NCBI GenBank assembly: GCA_036563665.1
Contig: DATCLY010000029.1
Location: 71,329 to 135,328 of the forward strand
DNA from: FEN-1219 sp036563665
GTDB taxonomy: Bacteria > Pseudomonadota > Gammaproteobacteria > Steroidobacterales > Rariloculaceae
DNA length: 64,000 nt
Reading direction: 5' to 3'
In this document: in pieces, positions 34,268-42,602 of the stretch
Numbering within the stretch: the first letter of the stretch is position 1
Layout of the letters: every line of letters starts with the position of its first letter
Made by a program: the position numbers and the translations under genes
Notes under the pieces: generated by a model
The model's database searches: none
Told to the model about the DNA's origin: nothing
Seen by the model: only the letters and a program-made list of their open reading frames with translations

Positions 34268-34402
34268 AAAACCCTGACACCGGCGCACGCGCCGCGTGCG
34301 GCATGATATGGTCAGGATCCGGGAGCTTCCCCACGGCCGGCGCCGCGAGACGCGCGGCGGCGAGCTGGGCGGCGAGCTGGTTTTGTTGGCCGAGCGAGAA
34401 CG

Positions 34403-35305
34403 ATGGCGACCGTACTGGAAAACCTGATTCGAGACAAACGATTCGTGATCACGGCGGAGATCGTGCCGCCGCTGTCGGCCCGCGGCGAGCACCTGCTCCG
34501 CGAGGCGGCGCTGCTGCGGGGGCGCGCGGACGCCATCAACGTCACCGATGCGGCGGCCGGCCGCACCACCATGAGCAGCTTCGCGGCGGCGGCGATTCTC
34601 GCGGCCAACGGCTACGAGCCCATCCTGCAAGTCACCTGCCGCGACCGTAACCGCATCGCGCTCGCGGGCGACCTGCTGGGCGCGGCGGCGCACGGCGTCG
34701 GCAACGTGCTGGTGCTGCACGGCGACGATCCGAAGGGCGGCGATCAGCCGGAGGCGAAAGGCGTCTTCGACTTCAACTCGCGCGAGCTCATGACCTTCAT
34801 CCGCGACATGCGCGACACCGGCAAGCTGCCGTCCGGCCGTGCGATCGATCCGCCGCCGCATTTCCTCATCGGCGGCGCCGACGTGCCGCAGAAGCCCGGC
34901 CCGAGCTGGAGCCCGCAGGGTCTGCTCTCGAAGATCGCGGCGGGCGCAGGGTTCATCCAGACCCAGTTCTGCTTCGACCTCGACGTGGCGGCGGCCTACA
35001 TCGGCCGGCTGCGCGAGGAAGGCATCACGGAGCGCGCCGGGATTATCATCGGCGTCGGCCCCATCCGCTCGGCGAAGTCGGCGCGCTGGATGAACGAGAA
35101 TCTCCATGGCGTGTACGTGCCCGACGCGATCATCGCCCGCCTCGAAGGAGCCCGCGATCCGTTGGAGGAAGGCAGGAAGATCTGCGCCGAGCTGATCGAA
35201 GGTCTGCGCGAGATCGACGGCGTGGCCGGCGCACACGTGATGGCGCCCGGCGGCGGCACCGAGTCGATCGCAGCCGCGCTCGACCTGGTGCGCCAGAGCG
35301 CTTGA
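34403..35305 (+). CDS. MetF-like methylenetetrahydrofolate reductase
   Basis: A 300-residue TIM-barrel protein of the methylenetetrahydrofolate reductase family, which reduces 5,10-methylene-THF to 5-methyl-THF with FAD and NAD(P)H. Landmarks are FVITAEIVPPLSARGEHLL (the FFPP region of MetF is altered), INVTDAAAGRTTMSSFAAAAIL, the QVTCRDRNRIAL segment with its folate-pocket Arg, VLHGDDPKG, and FIQTQFCFDLDV. The divergent N-terminus resembles MetF forms linked to one-carbon recycling from O-demethylation rather than methionine synthesis. Its position between pobA and an hpaB-type gene supports that, but no O-demethylase is in the window. There is a gap of 135 bases after pobA, with nested inverted repeats (CCTGAC/GTCAGG) but no clear riboswitch. 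Confidence 0.87.
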   Translation: MATVLENLIRDKRFVITAEIVPPLSARGEHLLREAALLRGRADAINVTDAAAGRTTMSSFAAAAILAANGYEPILQVTCRDRNRIALAGDLLGAAAHGVGNVLVLHGDDPKGGDQPEAKGVFDFNSRELMTFIRDMRDTGKLPSGRAIDPPPHFLIGGADVPQKPGPSWSPQGLLSKIAAGAGFIQTQFCFDLDVAAAYIGRLREEGITERAGIIIGVGPIRSAKSARWMNENLHGVYVPDAIIARLEGARDPLEEGRKICAELIEGLREIDGVAGAHVMAPGGGTESIAAALDLVRQSA

Positions 35306-35365
35306 CGTCTTTTCGCGGGGGCGCTTCCGGCTGCCTCCGCGTGTTTATCGGAGGAGACACTGGTC

Positions 35366-36952
35366 ATGGTTGCCAAGGCAGAGACCGCTATCACGCCCGA
35401 GATGATCGGCGCGATCCGCCAGGACAAGCCGCAGACGGGCGAGGAGTACCTCGAGTCGCTACGCGACGGCCGCGAGGTGTACATCTACGGCGAGCGCGTG
35501 ACGGACGTCACCACGCATCCCGCGTTCCGCAACACCGCGCGCATGACCGCGCGCCTGTTCGACGCGCTGCACGACCCGGAGCGCAACAAGAAGCTGCTGC
35601 TGCCCGCGGACACGGACAACCCCAAGGCCCGCACGCACGCGTTCTTTCGCGCGCCGAAGACGGTGGAGGAGTCGGTGGCCGGCCGCGACGCCATCGCCGA
35701 GTGGCAGCGCATCACCTACGGCTGGATGGGCCGCTCGCCGGACTACAAGGCCGCGTTCCTCGGCACGCTCGGCGGCAACGCGGAGTTCTACGAGCCGTTC
35801 CAGGAAAACGCGAAGCGCTGGTACACGTTCTGCCAGGAGCGCGTGCCGTTCGTGAACCACGCGATCATCCATCCGCCGGTGGACCGGGACAAACCGCCCG
35901 ACCAGGTGGCCGACGTGTGCGTGCACGTGGAGCGCGAGACCGACGCGGGCATCTACGTGTCGGGCGCGAAGGTGGTCGCCACGGGATCGGTGCTCACGAA
36001 CTACACGTTCATCGCGCACCACGGGCTCATTCCGCTCCAGGACAAGAAGTTCGCGCTGGTGCTCATGACGCCCACGAACGCGCCCGGCGTGAAGTTCATC
36101 TGCCGCACGTCGTACGAGATGACGTCCACCGTGATGTCGAGCCCGTTCGACCAGCCGCTCTCCTCGCGGCTCGACGAGAACGACGCGGTGTTCATCATGG
36201 ACAACGTGTTCGTGCCGTGGGAGAACGTGTTCGTCTACGGCGACGTGGAGAAGGCCAATAACTTCTTCCCGCGGACGGGTTTCCTGCCGCGCTTCGTGGT
36301 GCACGGCTGCACGCGCCTCGCCGTCAAGCTCGACTTCATCGCGGGCCTGCTGCTCAAGGCCGTGGAGGCCGCCGGCACCAAGGACTACCGCGGCGTGCAG
36401 GCCAACGTCGGCGAGGTGCTGGCTTGGCGGAACCTGTTCTGGGCGCTGACCGAGGCCATGGTGCGCGACCCGCGGCCGTGGAAGGGCGACTACCTGCTGC
36501 CGAACATGGACCCCGGCAACGCCTATCAGATCATCGCCACGATGGCGTACACGAAGATCAAGTACATCATCGAGCAGACGGTGGCATCGAGCTTGATCTA
36601 TCTGAACTCGCACTCGCGCGATTTCAGCAATCCCGCCATCCGTCCGTACATCGACCGCTACATGCGCGGCTCGAACGGCTATACGGCCGAGCAACGCATC
36701 AAGCTCATGAAGCTCCTCTGGGACTGCCTGGGCACGGAGTTCGGCGCGCGCCACGAGCTCTACGAGATCAACTACGGCGGCAGCACGGAGGAGATCCGCC
36801 GGTATGCGCTCTTCAGCGCGATGGCCAACGGCAACGCGGAGCGGTTCAAGGGCTTCGCGGAGCAGTGCATGGCCGAGTACGACCTGAACGGTTGGACGGT
36901 GCCGGACCTGATCAACCCGGACGACCTGTCGTTCCACAGGCGCAAGGGCTGA
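35366..36952 (+). CDS. 4-hydroxyphenylacetate 3-monooxygenase (HpaB) family flavin-dependent oxygenase
   Basis: A 528-residue oxygenase component of the two-component HpaB/PvcC family. It hydroxylates a phenolic substrate using reduced FAD supplied by a separate reductase. The acyl-CoA-dehydrogenase-like fold is visible: TGEEYLESLRDGREVYIYGERVTDVTTHPAF at the N-terminus, then ERVPFVNHAIIHPPVDRD, the active-site loop GAKVVATGSVLTNYTFIAHHG, DNVFVPWENVFVYGD, and a C-terminal helical bundle. The length is typical. The substrate may be a larger phenol than 4-hydroxyphenylacetate. No HpaC reductase gene is nearby, so it must borrow one. It follows the MetF-like gene by 60 bases, probably in one unit. 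Confidence 0.92.
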   Translation: MVAKAETAITPEMIGAIRQDKPQTGEEYLESLRDGREVYIYGERVTDVTTHPAFRNTARMTARLFDALHDPERNKKLLLPADTDNPKARTHAFFRAPKTVEESVAGRDAIAEWQRITYGWMGRSPDYKAAFLGTLGGNAEFYEPFQENAKRWYTFCQERVPFVNHAIIHPPVDRDKPPDQVADVCVHVERETDAGIYVSGAKVVATGSVLTNYTFIAHHGLIPLQDKKFALVLMTPTNAPGVKFICRTSYEMTSTVMSSPFDQPLSSRLDENDAVFIMDNVFVPWENVFVYGDVEKANNFFPRTGFLPRFVVHGCTRLAVKLDFIAGLLLKAVEAAGTKDYRGVQANVGEVLAWRNLFWALTEAMVRDPRPWKGDYLLPNMDPGNAYQIIATMAYTKIKYIIEQTVASSLIYLNSHSRDFSNPAIRPYIDRYMRGSNGYTAEQRIKLMKLLWDCLGTEFGARHELYEINYGGSTEEIRRYALFSAMANGNAERFKGFAEQCMAEYDLNGWTVPDLINPDDLSFHRRKG

Positions 36953-36979
36953 CCGGCACGGCGAGGCGGCGCGCGGCGG

Positions 36980-38239
36980 CTATGCGGCCGCCGCGCCGTC
37001 GTCCACCACGTCCTCCATCCGATAGCCGCCCCGCGGAATTGGGCGCCCGTCCGGGCGCAGGAAGTAGAACCTGCCGTCCGCGCCGCGGTGCATCTTGAAC
37101 CGCCCCTCGTGCAGCAGCACGTGATGGTGCGTGCAGAGCAGCGCGAGGTTCTCGAGGCTCGTCTCGCCGCCGTCCGCCCAGTGGCGCACGTGATGCCCGT
37201 GCACGTAGCGCTTCCGATGGCACCCCGGGAACACGCACCCGCGATCGCGCGCCCAGAGCGCGCGGCGCAACGCGGCCGCGATCGTGCGCCGCTTCCGCCC
37301 GACGCCGAGCGGCTTGCCGTGCTGGTCCTCGAGGAGCGTGATCACGCTGCCGTCGCAGCAGAGCCGCTTGACCGTCTCTATCGGTAGCTCCGATCGCCCC
37401 GCGCTTCCGCGGAGGGCGGACTCGTCGACGTGCACGACCACCTGGTAGTGATCCGTGGCCGCGGGGGATTTCCCTGCACTGGCGCCGCCCGCGAGATAAG
37501 CCTTCGCCACCGCGACCAGCGCGTCCGCCTGTTGCGCGAGCCAACCGTTCCCGGGCGCGCCCCGCGCTTCCGCGGAGGCGCGATCCGCGGGATCGCGCGA
37601 GGCCGGCGCAGCGCTCGTCGCGCCGAACTCGTACTCCCTCGCCGCCTCGCCTGCCTCCGTGGCGCGCTCCAGCGCTTGTGCAATCAGCTCGCCATCCGCG
37701 AGCGGCACCTCCACGCTGATCGACATCGTGCCGCGGGCGGCGTTGCGCCGGATGACGAGCGAGCGCCGCTCCCACGCCCGCCAAGCATCTTCGACCGAGT
37801 CCAGCTCGCCATTGCGCATCTCGCGGCAGCGCTCCTCGATCTGCGCCGCCGTTACTTCGAGCGCGTAGGCAAGCAGCCGCTCCTCGTTGTGATGCCGGGC
37901 CACCCGCGTGAGCGCGCGCACCTTCGAGTAGGAGAGACGCCCCTCGGCGAACGCCGCGGATATCAACGGCAGCTCACGCAGCGTCTGTGCGACTCGTACG
38001 TGCTCGCGGGCGGCGGAGAGCGACAACTGGCAGCGCAGCGCGAGCCACTCCGCGCAATTACGGCACGACCACTTCCGCCAGCCCGTGCGCTCGTCGAACT
38101 CGCGGATCAGCACGAGCCAGCGATAAGTGTCCGCGTTCATCTGCCGCGCGAGCTTGCAGATCGCCGCGTCGAGGTCGTCGATGGAAGGAGAGCCGAGCAC
38201 GGCCGAAGCGGACGGACGGTCGCCGGGATCCGAGCTCAT
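36980..38239 (-). CDS. DUF222/HNH endonuclease-domain protein (13E12-like)
   Basis: A 419-residue protein. The N-terminal 200 residues are helical and match DUF222-type proteins (IDDLDAAICKLARQMNADTYRWLVLIREFDER, then GRLSYSKVRALTRVA). The C-terminal domain has an HNH nuclease motif with zinc-type cysteines: CVFPGCHRKRYVHGHHVRHWADGG, then TSLENLALLCTHHHVLLHEG (about 345-390). The family is abundant in actinobacteria and some Proteobacteria; its cellular target is unknown and some copies ride in mobile DNA. The ATG at 38239 has TTGGAGGC six bases upstream. A GC-rich hairpin (36971-36996) overlaps the stop. No mobile-element genes are adjacent. Confidence 0.87.
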   Translation of the reverse strand: MSSDPGDRPSASAVLGSPSIDDLDAAICKLARQMNADTYRWLVLIREFDERTGWRKWSCRNCAEWLALRCQLSLSAAREHVRVAQTLRELPLISAAFAEGRLSYSKVRALTRVARHHNEERLLAYALEVTAAQIEERCREMRNGELDSVEDAWRAWERRSLVIRRNAARGTMSISVEVPLADGELIAQALERATEAGEAAREYEFGATSAAPASRDPADRASAEARGAPGNGWLAQQADALVAVAKAYLAGGASAGKSPAATDHYQVVVHVDESALRGSAGRSELPIETVKRLCCDGSVITLLEDQHGKPLGVGRKRRTIAAALRRALWARDRGCVFPGCHRKRYVHGHHVRHWADGGETSLENLALLCTHHHVLLHEGRFKMHRGADGRFYFLRPDGRPIPRGGYRMEDVVDDGAAAA

Positions 38240-38272
38240 CGAAAGCCTCCAAGAGCGCCGTAATGGACTGTC

Positions 38273-38278
38273 AGTATA
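38273..38278 (-). promoter_or_regulatory. -10 box of the DUF222/HNH gene
   Basis: TATACT on the minus strand, preceded by CTGGC, with the ATG about 34 bases downstream. No convincing -35 box is present. Confidence 0.38.
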
Positions 38279-38446
38279 GCCAGTAGAACTCGCTCCTCTC
38301 GTCACGAATCCCGTTCGTTCATGCAGTTATCTCATCGGGGCGAGCCAGGCAGGCTCCAGGCGTCGGCCGCCGCGCCGGCCGATTCGCGTAACATTCCGCC
38401 TTCTCCGCTTGCCCACGGGCGCAACGACCGCCTTCCGAGCTTCGCG

Positions 38447-39664
38447 ATGCTCGCCGCCCCCGAACCCCGGCGTCTCCTCGACCCCGACCGCCGCGCCAAA
38501 CGCAACGTGGCCGTGCTGGTCTTCGCGAACGCCGTCCTCGGCTCGCAGCTCGCCGTGAACATCATCGTGGCCGGGCTCGCGGGTGCGCTGCTCGCGGAGA
38601 ACGAGGCGCTCGCCACGCTGCCGGTGTCGATGGTGGTGCTCTCCTCCATGTTCACGGCGCCCGCCGCATCCATGTTCATGGGGCGGTTCGGGCGCCGCGC
38701 GGGCTTCCTGCTCGGCGCGCTCGCGGGCGCCGTCGGCTCGGCGCTCGCGGCGCGCGCGCTCTTCGTCGGCAGCTTCGGGCTGCTCGTCGCCGGTGCCGTC
38801 GGCTTAGGGATCTATCAGGCCTTCCAGAATTTCTTCCGCTTCGCGGCGGCGGACACCGCTTCCGAAGCCTTCAAACCGAAGGCCATCTCGTGGGTGTTCG
38901 CGGGCGGCTTGCTGAGCGCGCTGATCGGCCCGGAGATCGTGCGGCTCACCTCGAACGCTTCCGCGGCCGCGGCCTACGCGAACGCCTATCTGATCAACAT
39001 CGCGCTCAACGTCGTCGGCGCGCTCGGCCTGCTGTTGCTCGACATTCCGCGGCCCGCTTTGCGCGACAGAGCGGCCGGCTCGGGGCGCCCCCTCGCCGTC
39101 ATCGCCCGCCAGCCCGTCTTCGTGGTCGCGGCGCTCTGCGGCATGGTGGGCTTCTCGACGATGAGCCTCGTGATGACCTCCACGCCGCTCGCGATGGTGG
39201 GCCACGGCTTCACCGCCGGGCATGCGGCGGACGTCGTGCGCTGGCACATCCTCGCGATGTTCGCGCCCGCGTTCTTCACGGGCACGCTCATCGTGCGTTT
39301 CGGGCACCTGCCCGTGATCGGCACGGGCCTCGCGCTGATCGCCGCGTGCGGCGCCATCGCGCTCGCGGGCGTCGACCTGCATCACTTCTACGCCGCTCTG
39401 GTCGCGCTCGGCATCGGCTGGAACTTCTCGTTCATCGGCGCCACGAGCCTGCTCGGCACGGCGCACACCGCCGCCGAGCAGGCGAAGGTTCAGGGGCTCA
39501 ACGACTTCCTCGTCTTCGCGTTCGTCGCCGCGGGCTCGTTCGGCTCGGGCGTGCTGCTCGACGCGTTCGGCTGGAGCGCCGTGCAATACGCGATAGGCCC
39601 GGCGCTCGCGGTGGCTGGCGCCGGGGTGGTGTGGCTCGCGCTCGTCGGGAGGCGCGGCCGATAG
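38447..39664 (+). CDS. MFS transporter
   Basis: A 405-residue integral membrane protein with about twelve helices in two halves. The characteristic loop after helix 2 reads SMFMGRFGRRAGFLLGA (about 72-88), and helix 4-5 contains GLGIYQAFQNFFRFAAADT. The second half contains GIGWNFSFIGATSLLGTAHT. Related proteins are annotated only as major facilitator superfamily members of the YcxA/nitrate-like or 'MFS_1' type, so the substrate is unknown. The ATG at 38447 was chosen because the first helix begins about 25 residues later; upstream in-frame ATGs add a polar non-conserved tail. The following TPR-like frame starts immediately after its stop. Confidence 0.85.
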   Translation: MLAAPEPRRLLDPDRRAKRNVAVLVFANAVLGSQLAVNIIVAGLAGALLAENEALATLPVSMVVLSSMFTAPAASMFMGRFGRRAGFLLGALAGAVGSALAARALFVGSFGLLVAGAVGLGIYQAFQNFFRFAAADTASEAFKPKAISWVFAGGLLSALIGPEIVRLTSNASAAAAYANAYLINIALNVVGALGLLLLDIPRPALRDRAAGSGRPLAVIARQPVFVVAALCGMVGFSTMSLVMTSTPLAMVGHGFTAGHAADVVRWHILAMFAPAFFTGTLIVRFGHLPVIGTGLALIAACGAIALAGVDLHHFYAALVALGIGWNFSFIGATSLLGTAHTAAEQAKVQGLNDFLVFAFVAAGSFGSGVLLDAFGWSAVQYAIGPALAVAGAGVVWLALVGRRGR

Positions 39665-39779
39665 CGCCGGCGGGCGGCCGGCGGGTGCAAGGGCCGACCT
39701 CCAGGAGTTCCTGATCGGGCTCCGGACGAAGGATCTGGATTTCGCGTTTGCGGCAGCATTCGGCAAGTCGTACGACGAG

Positions 39780-40787
39780 GTGACATCCGACTTGCGCGCG
39801 TACCTGCGCCGTGGCCGCTACACGATGGGCATCACGGACGTTCGGGATCGCAGCGGGGAAATGACGGTCGGGCCCGCTTCGGCGGCGAACGTCGAGTTCG
39901 CGCTGGCGCGCCTCGCCGTCGCGGGCAACAACGACGACCTGGCGCGGCGTCACATCGATGCCGTCATCGCGCTCGCGCCGACCGCCCCCGAGCCGTTCGA
40001 GCTGCGCGCGATGGTGGCGCAACGAGCGAACGACGCGGCCGCATTGCGCGAAGCGCTCGATGCGGCGATCGAGCGCGGCTCGGAAGACCCGTTCGTGCTC
40101 GGAGCCAAGGCGGCCTATCTCATCGACGCGAATGGCCGCGACGGCGTCCCGGTCGAGGAGCTGCTGCCGCCGGGGATCGCCCGCGAGGCGGCCGATCTGC
40201 TGCTGCGGTGCATCGCCGTGCAGCCGCGGAACGCCGTCGCATACGAGAATCTGGCGCTCGCGCTGCTGAACGTGGACGTCGTGACGGAGCAGGACGACCG
40301 GGCGCTCGCTCTGGGCCGTCGGGCTCGGCCGACGGACGGCATGGTGTTGCTCGGTCAAGCCGCCTTGCAGCGGCGGCGCGGCAACGTTCCGGAGGCGCTG
40401 CGGTTGCTCCGTGACGCACGCAGCGAGCCTTTTACCGTGCCGGCGGGCCATCGCTCCATGAGCAAAGGGCTGCACGACGGTTGGCTCGTCGAATGGGCGG
40501 ATACGCGTGTCGGCGACCTCGTCGCCGCGCAACGGTTCGACGAGGCGAAAGCAATCGTCGCCGAGCAATTGGCCGACGACGCCATCGCCGGCCGCGCGCG
40601 GACCGCCCTGGAATCGATGCAACGCGAGCTGCTCGGCTTCGAGCGGCTCGACGCAGCCCGCACCGCGGCACGGGCCGGCAAGCACGACGAGGCCGAGTCG
40701 ATCCTGCGGGAAGTGGCTGCCGATCCGGATGTCGGTCCGGCCGCCCGGCGGGAGGCGCAACGCATCCTGGACCGGCTAACCGAGTAA
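39780..40787 (+). CDS. TPR-like protein, probably 5'-truncated
   Basis: A 335-residue reading frame from GTG, rich in helical pairs typical of tetratricopeptide repeats (ANVEFALARLAVAGNNDDLARRHIDAVIALAP, AVAYENLALALLN, GKHDEAESILREVAADPDVGPAARREA). The codons before the GTG also read as protein back to about 39690 (DLQEFLIGLRTKDLDFAFAA, then FGKSYDEV). The sequence FGKSYDEVTSDLRAYLRRGRY resembles the end of a peptidase-like domain that in longer proteins precedes such TPR repeats. There is no ATG or GTG in that stretch. This suggests the gene lost its 5' part where it now abuts the MFS gene, or that an unusual start codon is used. Function unknown. Confidence 0.6.
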   Translation: MTSDLRAYLRRGRYTMGITDVRDRSGEMTVGPASAANVEFALARLAVAGNNDDLARRHIDAVIALAPTAPEPFELRAMVAQRANDAAALREALDAAIERGSEDPFVLGAKAAYLIDANGRDGVPVEELLPPGIAREAADLLLRCIAVQPRNAVAYENLALALLNVDVVTEQDDRALALGRRARPTDGMVLLGQAALQRRRGNVPEALRLLRDARSEPFTVPAGHRSMSKGLHDGWLVEWADTRVGDLVAAQRFDEAKAIVAEQLADDAIAGRARTALESMQRELLGFERLDAARTAARAGKHDEAESILREVAADPDVGPAARREAQRILDRLTE

Positions 40788-40854
40788 CGAGCGCTGCGCC
40801 GGCCCGGCCGATACCGGTCGGCGAATGGCGCGCCCGTCGTGCCGCGTGCGCCGC

Positions 40855-42594
40855 TCAGTCCGGCAGCGCGAACACGTAGAGGTTGTTCGCGCTGCCCGGC
40901 CGCAGCTCCGGCGTGAGACTCGAGAGCTGAAACGTGTTCGGCGTGCCGCCCGTGCTGATCGCCACGTACTGCTTGCCGTCCACGGCATAGGTCACCGGGA
41001 ACCCGGTGACCTGCGAGCCGAGGTTGACCTCCCACAGGATCTCGCCGGTGCGCTGATCGTAGGCGCGGAACCGGCCGTTCACGTCGCCGCCGAAGAGCAG
41101 CCCGCCGCCCGTCGCCATGAGCGAGGTGACGCCGGCGCGCTGCTCGTGCTTCCACGCCGTGCGGCCCGTCTGCACCGAGATCGCCTCGATGGTACCGACG
41201 CCGTCCTTGCCGGGCGTGATCTGGTCGCGGTTGCGGATGGCGTAGAGCTCGTCGAGGCTCGGCCGCGCCGCGATCGACGTCGACTCCTGGCAGGTGTTCT
41301 GCAGCGGGAAGTACATGAGGCCGGTGAGCGGGCTGTACGTGCCCGCGTGGTAGTTCTTGCCGCCCGCGAGGCTCGGGCAAATGAGGCGCGTCTGGCCCGG
41401 CGCCGTGAAGAGCTTGTCGGTGTTCACGACGCCGGCGCCGGACTCCGTGTTCACGCTCGCGATGACGTTCTGCTCCACCGTGGGCCGCGCCCACAGGAAC
41501 TGCCCCGTGGCGCGGTCCAGCGTGTAGACGATGCCCGTCTTGCCGGGGATGCCGGTCAGCACCTTGCGCGTCTCGCCCGGACGCACGCGCGGGTTGATCC
41601 ACGTGACCGCGTCGGGATCGGGCGCCGTGACCGTGTCGATCAGCAGCCGCTCGAACGGGTGGTCGAGGTCCCAGTGGTCCACGTTGTGCTGCAGATACCA
41701 GACGATCTCGCCGGTGTCCGCGTTCAGCGCCAGCGTGGAGTTGTGGTAGAGGTACTGCTCGTCGTTGCCGGCGAGCATGAACTTCGGCGCCGGCGACGTG
41801 ACCGACGTGCCCACGTAGATCAGGTTCAGCTCCGGATCGAAGCTCGGCACCATCCACAGCCCCACGTGGCGGCGCTCCTCGTACGGGATGTCGCCCCAGG
41901 TGTCGCCGCCCGGCTCGTCCGGCCGCGGGATCGTGCGCGTGCGCCAGAGCTCCCGGCCGGTCTGCGCGTCGAACGCCGTGATCACGCAGGCCTCGGGCCC
42001 GCCTTCGGGCTCGCAGCTGCGTCCCGACACCACCTTGCCGTTCGCCACGATGGGGCCGGAGCTGTGCTGCGCGCCGCGCCGGTAATCGAGGATCTGCGTC
42101 TCCCACGCGAGCTCGCCGGTGCGCGCGTCGATGGCGTACGCGAAGTTGTCGGCGCCGTTGTCGAGGATGTACGTGCCGTAGATCGCGAGGTTGCGGTTGA
42201 TCGACGGGAACGGGATGTACTCCGCGTTGTCCGGCTGCACGGGCCGGCGGTACTCCCAGATCAGGTCGCCGGTCGCCGCGTCGATGGCCTGCGTGATGTC
42301 GTTCGGATTGGGGAAGTACATGACGCCGTCGTAGACGAGCGGCGTGCCTTCCTGGATGCCGGGGTGGAGCGGCCGCGTCCACACGAGCCGGAGCCGCGCG
42401 ACGTTGCGCCGGTCGATCTGATCGAGCGGGCTGTAGCCCCAGTGGTTCAGCGTGCGGCGCCACATGAGCCAGTCCGCCGGGTCCGGGTTCTGCAGCATCT
42501 CGTCCGTCACCGGCGCGAAGTCGTCGCGCTGCGCGAGCGCGGGGAGCGAGGCGGCGCCGAGCAGCAGCGCGGCGGCGAGGCGCAGCGGGCGCAT
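40855..42594 (-). CDS. PQQ-dependent alcohol dehydrogenase-like quinoprotein (second of tandem pair)
   Basis: A 579-residue exported quinoprotein (signal peptide MRPLRLAAALLLGAASLPALA). The eight-bladed propeller has WRRTLNHWGYSPLDQIDRRNV, then YFPNPNDITQAIDAATGDLIWEYRR, GRSCEPEGGPEACVITAFDA, HNVDHWDLDHPFERLLIDT (catalytic-Asp region) and GFPVTYAVDGKQYVAIS. The cysteine pair is separated by eight residues instead of being vicinal as in methanol and ethanol dehydrogenases. No C-terminal cytochrome domain is fused, so an external cytochrome c is needed. It lies 8 bases downstream of a close paralogue, with which it shares order and motifs throughout, so this is a tandem duplication in one operon. 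Confidence 0.9.
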   Translation of the reverse strand: MRPLRLAAALLLGAASLPALAQRDDFAPVTDEMLQNPDPADWLMWRRTLNHWGYSPLDQIDRRNVARLRLVWTRPLHPGIQEGTPLVYDGVMYFPNPNDITQAIDAATGDLIWEYRRPVQPDNAEYIPFPSINRNLAIYGTYILDNGADNFAYAIDARTGELAWETQILDYRRGAQHSSGPIVANGKVVSGRSCEPEGGPEACVITAFDAQTGRELWRTRTIPRPDEPGGDTWGDIPYEERRHVGLWMVPSFDPELNLIYVGTSVTSPAPKFMLAGNDEQYLYHNSTLALNADTGEIVWYLQHNVDHWDLDHPFERLLIDTVTAPDPDAVTWINPRVRPGETRKVLTGIPGKTGIVYTLDRATGQFLWARPTVEQNVIASVNTESGAGVVNTDKLFTAPGQTRLICPSLAGGKNYHAGTYSPLTGLMYFPLQNTCQESTSIAARPSLDELYAIRNRDQITPGKDGVGTIEAISVQTGRTAWKHEQRAGVTSLMATGGGLLFGGDVNGRFRAYDQRTGEILWEVNLGSQVTGFPVTYAVDGKQYVAISTGGTPNTFQLSSLTPELRPGSANNLYVFALPD

Positions 42595-42602
42595 GGCGGG
42601 GA

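Noticed and set aside
34268..34402. Possible SAM or cobalamin riboswitch ahead of the MetF-like gene
   Set aside because: Only generic GC palindromes are present; none of the conserved riboswitch core motifs could be seen.
36971..36996. 10-base GC hairpin as terminator between the HpaB and HNH genes
   Set aside because: It overlaps the stop codon of the HNH gene and has no T-run on either side, so a terminator call is not justified.
36980..38239. HNH protein as part of a homing or mobile element
   Set aside because: No integrase, transposase, terminal repeats or intron-like structure flank it; it is a DUF222-type chromosomal gene.
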